Shown here in pieces: positions 6,365 through 11,391 of a DNA stretch of 11,391 bases. This DNA comes from Firmicutes bacterium UBA3910 (lineage in GTDB: Bacteria > Bacillota > Limnochordia > Darwinibacteriales > Darwinibacteriaceae), in the NCBI GenBank assembly GCA_002391465.1, contig DGFC01000146.1, forward strand, positions 1 through 11,391. Direction: 5' to 3'. Position 1 is the first letter of the stretch, and every line of letters starts with the position of its first letter. A model generated the notes under the pieces. It was given only the letters and a program-made list of their open reading frames with translations. It was not told the DNA's origin and did not search any database. The translations under genes and the position numbers were made by a program.

Positions 6365-8248
6365 ATGGGGCAGAACAGAGTGCCCATCCGAGTATCTCCG
6401 CTGTTTTCTGATGGCATGGTACTGCAGAGAGACAGAGAAGTTGCAGTCTGGGGAACTGCAGAAACCAATGCTGAATTAGAGATTGAATTCGCTGGCCGTA
6501 CTTTTAGTACGGCCAGTGATCACGCTGGTGACTGGAAAGTTTCCCTTCCAGCCCTACCAGCAGGCGGTCCGTACCGGATGAGGATTTCAGGATACGAAGA
6601 ACTTGTTGTTGATGATGTTTACATTGGGGATGTTTGGTTGTTAGGCGGTCAGTCCAATATGGAGCTGCCAGTGGGCAGGACTCTGGACCTCTTTGCAGAG
6701 GAAGTGGCCACGGCAGAGAATCCTCTGATCCGCCAATTTACTGTGCCGCAAGTCTATGACTTCGCCGGCCCCAAAAGTGAACTGTCCGGAGGTAGCTGGC
6801 AGAGCGTAACACCGCAGAGTGTTTTGGAGTTCAGCGCTGTCGGCTATTTCTTCGCTCAGGAACTTTTTGAGGAATACAAAGTGCCGCAGGGCCTAATCCA
6901 AACGGCCGTAGGCGGCAGTCCAGTTGAGGCCTGGTTAGATGAAGAGACGCTTATGGGTCTTGGAAATTATCAGGCCATTTTGGCGCGTGTGCGAGACGAA
7001 AATCATGTTAAGTCCACCATGAAAGCAGAAATGGAACGGATGCAGCAGTGGTATGGTGAACTGAACGAGAAGGACCTAGGCCTGAAGGGCTGGGCCGAGC
7101 CTGACTACGATGACGCCGATTGGGAAACGATATCGGTGCCGGGAGTGTGGCAGGGTACAGCCTTGGAGGGAGTAACGGGTTCAGTTTGGCTGCGGAAAGA
7201 GTTTGACGTTCCAACTGGTTTTCTGCAGGACGACATGCTTCTCCGTCTTGGTGCCATTATTGACGCTGACGAAACTTACTTAAACGGTGTTTTGGTTGGT
7301 AAGACTGAATACAAATACCCGCCCAGGCGGTATGAACTACCTGCAGGAGTGCTGCGTGAAGGTCGCAACACATTGGCTGTGCGGGTAATTGTAAATAGGG
7401 CCGGCGGCGGCTTTGTCACCGGTAAGGAGTACTCGATTACAGCCGGGGAGGCAAAACTCTACCTGGATGGGGAGTGGAAGTACAGGGTTGGTGCGGTGCA
7501 GTCCAATCTGCCCCATGCTACCTTTTTCCAATGGTCCCCCACAGGCCTATACAATGGTATGGTCGCACCCCTTCGCAATCTTGCCGTCAAGGGCGTCCTG
7601 TGGTACCAGGGCGAGTCCAATGTGGGCCGGGCAAGGCAGTACCCGTCCCAATTTGAAGCCATGGTACAACTTTGGCGGAAGCAGTTTGAGCAGCCTGACC
7701 TTCCCTTCTTCTACGTTCAGCTGCCCAATTTCGCCGCTGAGTTGTGGGAGTTCTCCCAGGAATACAGCTGGTCCATCTTCAGGGAAGTGCAGAAAGAATC
7801 GTTGCAGATTCCCAATACGGGCATGGCAGTAACCATCGATGTGGGTGAGGGCAACGATCTCCATCCCCAGGACAAAAAAACGGTGGGACAGAGGCTCGCT
7901 CTCTTGGCAAAACGCCAAGTGTTCGGCGAGGACATTGTGGCCCAGGGACCTATTTACTCTGGCTTTGAGCGGCGTGGTGAGGAGCTTTTAGTTTCCTTCG
8001 AAACCTTTGGCAGTGCCTTAGTTGTGGGCGGAGAGGAACTGGAAGGCTTTGAAATCTGCGGGTCAGACGGTCAGTACTACCCCGCAGAAGGGAAAGTGGT
8101 GGGGAACAGTGTCCTACTCCGCAGTGAACGGGTCAAGGAACCCTGCGGCTTACGCTATGCGTGGGCAAACGATCCCAAGTGCAACTTGTACAATCAAGCG
8201 GGATTGCCTGCCGCTCCCTTTTCCACCACATACGAGGAGGATTTATAG
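6365..8248 (+). CDS. SGNH / sialate-O-acetylesterase family carbohydrate esterase (probable acetylxylo-oligosaccharide esterase)
   Basis: This enzyme probably removes acetyl groups from sugars. The family name refers to sialate, but in this xylan locus acetylated xylo-oligosaccharides are the likelier substrate (inference). The 627-residue product has no signal peptide, so it should act in the cytoplasm after import. An N-terminal beta domain (10-85, with LFSDGMVLQR and VAVWG) leads to GGQSNMELP (94-102), the block I motif with nucleophile Ser97. GGSPVEAW (183-190) and WYQGESNVG (413-421) are further family blocks, and GNDLHPQDK (496-504) supplies His500 with an Asp nearby. Between these blocks, residues about 241-355 form an inserted domain resembling the GH2 sugar-binding jelly roll (DDADWETISVPG, LNGVLVG). 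AGGAGG at 6353-6358 precedes ATG 6365. The gene is 14 bp from the permease and overlaps the next gene by 1 nt. Confidence 0.88.
   Translation: MGQNRVPIRVSPLFSDGMVLQRDREVAVWGTAETNAELEIEFAGRTFSTASDHAGDWKVSLPALPAGGPYRMRISGYEELVVDDVYIGDVWLLGGQSNMELPVGRTLDLFAEEVATAENPLIRQFTVPQVYDFAGPKSELSGGSWQSVTPQSVLEFSAVGYFFAQELFEEYKVPQGLIQTAVGGSPVEAWLDEETLMGLGNYQAILARVRDENHVKSTMKAEMERMQQWYGELNEKDLGLKGWAEPDYDDADWETISVPGVWQGTALEGVTGSVWLRKEFDVPTGFLQDDMLLRLGAIIDADETYLNGVLVGKTEYKYPPRRYELPAGVLREGRNTLAVRVIVNRAGGGFVTGKEYSITAGEAKLYLDGEWKYRVGAVQSNLPHATFFQWSPTGLYNGMVAPLRNLAVKGVLWYQGESNVGRARQYPSQFEAMVQLWRKQFEQPDLPFFYVQLPNFAAELWEFSQEYSWSIFREVQKESLQIPNTGMAVTIDVGEGNDLHPQDKKTVGQRLALLAKRQVFGEDIVAQGPIYSGFERRGEELLVSFETFGSALVVGGEELEGFEICGSDGQYYPAEGKVVGNSVLLRSERVKEPCGLRYAWANDPKCNLYNQAGLPAAPFSTTYEEDL
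6489..6519 (+). repeat. Perfect 11-bp inverted repeat (14 pairs with one wobble) with 3-nt spacer near the 5' end of the esterase gene
   Basis: CTGGCCGTACT (6492-6502) is the exact reverse complement of AGTACGGCCAG (6506-6516), around the spacer TTT (6503-6505). In RNA the stem extends by a G-U pair (6491/6517), C-G (6490/6518) and U-A (6489/6519). The spacer is one codon, Phe47. It lies about 125 nt inside the first enzyme gene after the transporter genes. There is no T-run, so it is not a standard terminator. Function unknown. Confidence 0.7.
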
Positions 8249-9072
8249 TGACAGAGATGGCAAAATACATGGATATAGCTGGTAAGACAGCAGTTGTAAC
8301 CGGCGGGAGCGGGGTCCTGTGCAGTGAAATGGCACGGGCCCTGGCCAAGGCTGGCTGCAACGTTGTGGTTCTGGCCCTTAACCAGGCCAAGATTGATGAG
8401 GTTGTGGCAGAGATTAGGGAACTGGGCGGTAACGCCATCGGTATCGCTGCCGATGTTCTGAGTGCAGAGGCCTTAGCTGCAGCCCGGGATCAGATAGTGA
8501 AGGAGTTTGGCCGCATTGATATTCTGGTAAACGGAGCAGGGGGCAACCATCCTTCCGCTACCACCAATCAAGAGCAGTCCTTCTTCGATCTTGATTTTGG
8601 TGCAGTAAAAGACGTCTTCGCCTTGAATTTCCTGGGTACGTTCTTGCCCTCCCAGGTCTTCGGTGAGGTTATGGCCAAGCAGGAAGACGGTGTGATAATC
8701 AACATCTCTTCCGCCGCATCTTTCCACCCCATGACCAGAGTGGTGGCTTACGCAGCTGCTAAGGCGGCTGTCAACAACTTCACCGAGTGGTTGGCGGTTT
8801 ATATGGCACAGGAGGTTTCCCCCAATATTCGGGTCAATGCCATTGCACCGGGCTTCTTCATTGCGGAACAGAACTACCGCCTGTTGGTGAATCCCGATGG
8901 CAGCTACACCCAGCGGGGCCAGCAGATCCTATCCAACACACCCATGGGCCGTTTTGGTGAGCCCAAAGACCTAATCGGCGCTCTGCTCTGGCTGGTCAGC
9001 GATGCGAGCCGTTTTGTGACCGGTTCCGTGGTTGTTGTGGATGGCGGCTTCAACGCCTATTCCGGCGTATAA
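8248..9072 (+). CDS. uxuB: SDR-family D-mannonate oxidoreductase (fructuronate reductase, UxuB-like)
   Basis: This enzyme probably interconverts D-fructuronate and D-mannonate with NAD(H) in the cytoplasm, on the route from glucuronate to ketodeoxygluconate. The 274-residue product has the SDR layout: cofactor motif TGGSGVLC (18-25), NGAGG (95-99), catalytic Ser at 154/155 and YAAAK (Tyr168, Lys172). The C-terminal part carries blocks I associate with the Bacillus-type mannonate oxidoreductase: APGFF (with EQN and LL following), DGSYTQRG, TPMGRFG and VDGGFNAYSGV. The start is GTG 8248: GAGGAGG at 8234-8240 is 7 nt upstream and the codon overlaps the esterase stop as TAGTG. A longer in-frame reading from 8161 has no such site. 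The last glycine of the cofactor motif is Cys25, which is unusual. Another SDR sugar dehydrogenase is the main alternative. Confidence 0.82.
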   Translation: MTEMAKYMDIAGKTAVVTGGSGVLCSEMARALAKAGCNVVVLALNQAKIDEVVAEIRELGGNAIGIAADVLSAEALAAARDQIVKEFGRIDILVNGAGGNHPSATTNQEQSFFDLDFGAVKDVFALNFLGTFLPSQVFGEVMAKQEDGVIINISSAASFHPMTRVVAYAAAKAAVNNFTEWLAVYMAQEVSPNIRVNAIAPGFFIAEQNYRLLVNPDGSYTQRGQQILSNTPMGRFGEPKDLIGALLWLVSDASRFVTGSVVVVDGGFNAYSGV

Positions 9073-9075
9073 CAG

Positions 9076-9085
9076 CGTTTAAACG
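9076..9085 (+). repeat. 10-bp palindrome in the gap before the second GH10 gene
   Basis: CGTTTAAACG is a perfect palindrome 4 bp after the mannonate oxidoreductase stop, in the 52-bp gap that is the largest inside the operon. It could be an internal operator, but such a short palindrome may be chance, and no clear promoter was seen in the gap. Confidence 0.25.
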
Positions 9086-9117
9086 GAGTTAATACGAATC
9101 TTTCAGGAGGAAGGGGA

Positions 9118-9132
9118 ATGGAGCATGTATAA
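9118..9132 (+). other. Four-codon ORF overlapping the start of the second GH10 gene
   Basis: ATG 9118 lies 7 nt after the strong AGGAGG at 9105-9110 and encodes Met-Glu-His-Val before TAA 9130-9132. The real gene's ATG (9125) lies inside it in another frame. The arrangement is compatible with termination-reinitiation control, but could be accidental. Confidence 0.35.
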
Positions 9133-10366
9133 CCTGGACCAGTCCATTAAAAAGATCCGCGCGGCAGATGTGAAGCTTACAGTAAAAAGTCAGGACGGCA
9201 CCCCCATCAGCGGGGGAGAAGTGGAAATAGCCCAGACTAATCACAAGTTTCAGCTTGGCAGTATGGGCCGCTTTATGATTCCCTACGTTAACAATGAGTT
9301 GACCGGTGAGGCCAAGGAGCGGGCAGAAGAGATAAAGTCCCGTTATCTGGATCTCTTTAATTTTGTAACACTGCCTTTTTACTGGGGCAGATTCGAACCG
9401 GTTGAGGGACAGCCAGACACGGAACGGGTCTTGAACACGGCCAAGTGGTTCAAAGACCAGGGAATTCCTTCTAAAGGGCATCCCCTCTGCTGGCATACGG
9501 TCTGTGCCGATTGGCTTATGGATTACAGCAACGAAGAGATTATGCGTATCCAGCTGGAGAGGATTAAGCGGGAAGTAACTGATTTTAAAGGTTACGTAGA
9601 TGTCTGGGATGTGATTAACGAAGTTGTGATTATGCCCAACTTCGATAAGTACGACAACGCTGTTACCCGCATCTGCAAAGAATACGGGCGGATTGAGACT
9701 GTGCGCCGGGTGTTTGAGGCGGCCAGGGAAGCCAATCCAAACGCCATCCTCCTGATAAATGACTTTGATACCTCGCCAGCCTACGACATTTTGGTTGAAG
9801 GCTGCTTAGAGGCAGGCATAGACATAGATGTAATCGGTATCCAGTCCCACATGCACCAGGGCTACTGGGGCGTTGAGAAGACGGAGCGGATTCTTGCCCG
9901 CTTTGAAAGGTTCAACCGGCCAATCCACTTCACCGAAACCAACCTGGTTTCGGGTGAACTGATGCCCAAACACATTGTGGACCTGAATGACTGGCAGGTT
10001 GATGATTGGCCAACCACAGAGGAAGGGGAGGCACGTCAGGCGGAGGAGGCCGTTCTCCATTACAAAACCCTCCTTGCCCATCCGTTAGTGGAGGCCATTA
10101 CTTGGTGGGATTTCGTAGACGGCCAATGGCTGAACGCACCCAGCGGGTTGCTGCGCAAAGACCTAACTCCCAAACCAGCCTACCAAGAACTTTACAAGCT
10201 GGTGAAGGGGGAATGGTGGCTGGAACCCACCACCTTTAGGACAGCTGAAGACGGAAGTGTCAGCTTCAACGGCTTTTTGGGCGAGTATGAGCTGCGCTAC
10301 CAGGGCAAGACAGTCAAATTCAACCTAGCTGAGAGCGGCGAGGCTGTGATCGAGGTAGTAGTTTAA
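9125..10366 (+). CDS. Cytoplasmic GH10-family xylanase/xylo-oligosaccharide hydrolase with accessory beta domains
   Basis: This is a second GH10 glycoside hydrolase, 413 residues, with no signal peptide, so it probably trims imported (aldourono)xylo-oligosaccharides inside the cell. An N-terminal beta segment (11-46, IRAADVKLTV and GGEVEIAQTNHKF) precedes the catalytic barrel (about 47-362). GHPLCWH (118-124) matches the GH10 HxLxWH block, WDVINEVV (161-168) carries acid/base Glu166, and HFTETNL (268-274) carries nucleophile Glu271. A C-terminal beta segment (363-413) ends the protein, a layout known in divergent GH10 enzymes. It is much diverged from the secreted GH10 at 291-1415 and is not a recent duplicate. 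The start ATG 9125 is 14 nt from AGGAGG (9105-9110); the better-spaced ATG 9118 is out of frame. The closest functional parallel is the intracellular GH10 of Paenibacillus aldouronate clusters (from memory). Confidence 0.93.
   Translation: MYNLDQSIKKIRAADVKLTVKSQDGTPISGGEVEIAQTNHKFQLGSMGRFMIPYVNNELTGEAKERAEEIKSRYLDLFNFVTLPFYWGRFEPVEGQPDTERVLNTAKWFKDQGIPSKGHPLCWHTVCADWLMDYSNEEIMRIQLERIKREVTDFKGYVDVWDVINEVVIMPNFDKYDNAVTRICKEYGRIETVRRVFEAAREANPNAILLINDFDTSPAYDILVEGCLEAGIDIDVIGIQSHMHQGYWGVEKTERILARFERFNRPIHFTETNLVSGELMPKHIVDLNDWQVDDWPTTEEGEARQAEEAVLHYKTLLAHPLVEAITWWDFVDGQWLNAPSGLLRKDLTPKPAYQELYKLVKGEWWLEPTTFRTAEDGSVSFNGFLGEYELRYQGKTVKFNLAESGEAVIEVVV
9929..9958 (+). repeat. Perfect 9-bp inverted repeat with 3-nt spacer over the nucleophile codon of the second GH10
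   Basis: CCGAAACCA (9933-9941) is the exact reverse complement of TGGTTTCGG (9945-9953), around the spacer ACC. Past one unpaired G (9954), TTCA (9929-9932) also pairs with TGAA (9955-9958), for 13 pairs in all. The GAA codon of Glu271 (9935-9937) lies in the left arm. The spacer is not in codon register here. Function unknown. Confidence 0.55.
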
Positions 10367-10384
10367 CAGACATCTACAGATAAT

Positions 10385-10412
10385 TAGTTGACATTTTACA
10401 AAAAGTCAACTA
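10385..10412 (+). repeat. 8-bp inverted repeat overlapping the regulator promoter (candidate operator)
   Basis: TAGTTGAC (10385-10392) and GTCAACTA (10405-10412) are exact reverse complements separated by 12 bp, about 20 bp centre to centre or two helical turns. The left half covers the -35 box and the right half reaches the -10 box. This placement suits repression by a dimeric regulator, probably the GntR protein encoded just downstream (inference). There is no T-run, so a terminator role is unlikely. Confidence 0.5.
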
Positions 10413-10416
10413 GCAT
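10388..10416 (+). promoter_or_regulatory. Putative sigma-70/sigma-A promoter of the GntR regulator gene
   Basis: A perfect -35 box TTGACA (10388-10393) is followed after exactly 17 bp by TAGCAT (10411-10416), a 4-of-6 match to TATAAT. Transcription would start near 10423. An alternative -10, TATACT (10422-10427), fits the consensus better but is 28 bp from TTGACA and has no good -35 of its own. The 10367-10455 interval is the only gap in the window large enough for a separate promoter. Confidence 0.55.
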
Positions 10417-10422
10417 TAAGGT

Positions 10423-10432
10423 ATACTAGTAT
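10423..10432 (+). promoter_or_regulatory. 10-bp palindrome ATACTAGTAT at the predicted transcription start
   Basis: ATACTAGTAT is a perfect palindrome and overlaps GGTATAC (10420-10426), whose GTATAC core is itself palindromic. GntR/FadR-type uronate regulators such as E. coli UxuR/ExuR bind sites centred on GGTATACC (from memory), so this is a candidate operator for the adjacent FCD regulator. Similarity is limited to the core. Confidence 0.35.
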
Positions 10433-10455
10433 GGCAGTTTCGTGCTGCCGCCCCA

Positions 10456-11166
10456 TTGGAGGAGGTCGCCATTTCTGTCTTAGTTTCGAGTCTAAATCCC
10501 CAAGGTCGTGAATCAGCCCGTGACACCGTGTATCGGGCCTTGCGGCACGATATTTTACACCTGATCCTAAAGCCGGGTACGAAAATGTCTGAACAGGAAG
10601 TCTCAGAGAGATTCGAGGTGAGCCGTACACCGGTGCGGGAGGTTTTCATGTGCCTAATGCAGGACGGATTGGTGGAAATTTACCCGCAGCGGGGCACCTA
10701 TGTCTCTTTGATCAACCTGGAATACTTGGAAGAGGGCAGGTACGTGCGGGAGCTGGTGGAAACGGCAGTGATCAGCGAGGCAGCAGGTCGTTTATCTGAA
10801 GACGATCTCTTTAGGCTGGAAACTACTCTGGCAGCTCAGGAAATCAGCTGCCGTAACAAGGATTATCTGCGTATGCTGGCCTTGGATGATCATTTCCATG
10901 CAACAATTTTCCGCGCCTGCGGTAGAGCCCGCACTTGGGAGGCGGTGAGCCAGCTCAGCCACGACTTCTACCGGGCCCGGGTGCTGCGCCTTTCCCATGA
11001 TTTCAACTGGGATACGATAGTCCGGCAGCATTATGCCATATTTGAGGGTCTGAGAAAGGGCGATAAGGAACAGGTAGCACGAGTAGTGAGAGAACATCTA
11101 CGCATGGCGATTATGGACAGGGAAAGGCTGAGAAAGGAATTTCCAGATTACTTTGTCCAGCCGTAG
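10456..11166 (+). CDS. GntR-family transcriptional regulator, FadR/FCD subfamily
   Basis: This is a DNA-binding regulator that probably responds to a uronate or other sugar-acid intermediate and controls the locus. The 236-residue reading (from TTG 10456) has a winged helix-turn-helix at about 20-85, with MSEQEVSERFEVSRTPVRE (44-62) and PQRGTYVS (77-84). A helical FCD effector domain follows (about 90-220). The usual FCD metal ligands are present: Asp144, His148 (LDDHFH), His192 (RQHYAIF) and His214 (REHLRMA). The start is uncertain: TTG 10456 has no ribosome binding site, while GGAGGAGGT at 10458-10466 lies inside the reading just before an in-frame ATT (10471), a possible AUU start giving a protein five residues shorter. 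The gene has its own promoter region and is followed closely by the alpha-glucuronidase gene. Effector and targets are inferred from context. Confidence 0.92.
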   Translation: MEEVAISVLVSSLNPQGRESARDTVYRALRHDILHLILKPGTKMSEQEVSERFEVSRTPVREVFMCLMQDGLVEIYPQRGTYVSLINLEYLEEGRYVRELVETAVISEAAGRLSEDDLFRLETTLAAQEISCRNKDYLRMLALDDHFHATIFRACGRARTWEAVSQLSHDFYRARVLRLSHDFNWDTIVRQHYAIFEGLRKGDKEQVARVVREHLRMAIMDRERLRKEFPDYFVQP

Positions 11167-11188
11167 GATAGAAAGGATGGAGCGGTTA

Positions 11189-11391
11189 GTGAAGCAGAAG
11201 CAACAGTACAAATGCTGGCTAAACTACAGCCATCTGCGGGATCATCCCGTTCTTGGTGACTACAAACAGCAGCTGACCAGCATTTGTGTGCTTGGAGAGG
11301 GGTTAATCCTCAAAACGGTGGAAAAGGAGCTGAGCTTGGGTTTGGCCGAGCTCTTGGGTGAAAAGCCTGTAGTACAGACCAGCCCGGAGAG
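11189..11391 (+). CDS. aguA: GH67 alpha-glucuronidase, N-terminal fragment (AguA-like)
   Basis: This is the first part of a gene that continues past the window. GH67 enzymes release (4-O-methyl)glucuronic acid from the non-reducing end of short aldouronates in the cytoplasm. The open frame contains YKCWLNY and, after about 30 residues, VEKELSLGLAELLGEKP, resembling the Y-x-CWLRY opening and the EL-x-x-GL-x-x-ML segment of GH67 proteins. GTG 11189 is preferred because GGAG (11179-11182) lies 6 nt upstream; the in-frame ATG 11177 has no ribosome binding site at a workable distance but would add only four residues. There is no signal peptide, in keeping with an intracellular GH67. The identification rests on about 67 residues and on the context (xylanases, uronate oxidoreductase), so it is probable rather than certain. 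Confidence 0.7.
   Translation, partial: MKQKQQYKCWLNYSHLRDHPVLGDYKQQLTSICVLGEGLILKTVEKELSLGLAELLGEKPVVQTSPE

Noticed and set aside
7547..7918. 123-residue minus-strand frame and the overlapping 139-residue plus-strand frame at 7413-7832
   Set aside because: Both overlap the esterase coding sequence, which has clear catalytic motifs; neither shows a family signature.
8161..8247. N-terminal extension of the mannonate oxidoreductase from GTG 8161
   Set aside because: It would overlap the esterase by 88 bases, has no ribosome binding site, and the SDR fold begins after GTG 8248, which has GAGGAGG at the right distance.
10385..10412. Inverted repeat as a rho-independent terminator of the GH10 gene
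   Set aside because: The stem is only 8 bp, AT-rich, with a 12-nt loop and no following T-run, and it coincides with a TTGACA box.
10431..10511. 26-residue leader ORF starting at ATG 10431, upstream of and overlapping the regulator
   Set aside because: It has no Shine-Dalgarno, starts within about 10 bases of the predicted transcript start, and its peptide shows no attenuator-like codon run.

Overview
The window looks like part of a glucuronoxylan (xylan plus methylglucuronate side chain) utilisation locus from an anaerobic or fermentative Bacillota-like bacterium. The clues are strong GGAGG-type ribosome binding sites before nearly every gene, frequent GTG/TTG starts, lplA/lplB/ytcP-style sugar ABC transporter genes with no ATPase beside them, an SDR-type mannonate oxidoreductase of the Bacillus kind, and an FCD-type GntR regulator. 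Species cannot be read from the sequence. The giant solute-binding protein has a type I signal peptide and no lipobox, so a diderm member of the Bacillota is possible, but this is inference.

Layout: all ten genes are on the + strand and tightly packed. (1) 2-274: 3' end of a MalG-type permease of an upstream ABC transporter. (2) 291-1415: secreted GH10 endoxylanase. (3) 1452-6350: a second ABC importer, with a 1019-residue solute-binding protein and two permeases. (4) 6365-8248: cytoplasmic SGNH/sialate-O-acetylesterase-type esterase. (5) 8248-9072: SDR-type D-mannonate oxidoreductase (uxuB-like). (6) 9125-10366: second, cytoplasmic GH10 enzyme. (7) 10367-10455: the only sizeable intergenic gap (89 bp), holding a promoter, an 8-bp inverted repeat and a 10-bp palindrome. 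(8) 10456-11166: GntR/FCD regulator. (9) 11189 to the window end: start of a GH67 alpha-glucuronidase (aguA-like). No gene-free stretch exceeds 300 bases, and no tRNA, rRNA, CRISPR array or insertion sequence was seen.

Inferred pathway: the secreted GH10 cuts xylan outside the cell, and the ABC systems import (methylglucurono)xylo-oligosaccharides. In the cytoplasm the esterase removes acetyl groups, GH67 releases glucuronate and the second GH10 shortens the oligomers. The mannonate oxidoreductase then feeds uronate into the fructuronate-to-mannonate branch. The GntR/FCD protein is the likely uronate-responsive regulator. The transporter ATPase, beta-xylosidase, uronate isomerase and mannonate dehydratase are not in the window.

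The main unexplained signal is a set of perfect inverted repeats inside coding sequences. Four have 9-11 bp arms and exactly three unpaired bases, and they lie in four different genes. This is far more than chance predicts at this length. Other points worth checking are the giant solute-binding protein with jelly-roll-like N-terminal domains, a possible AUU start for the regulator, and a four-codon ORF overlapping the start of the second GH10.
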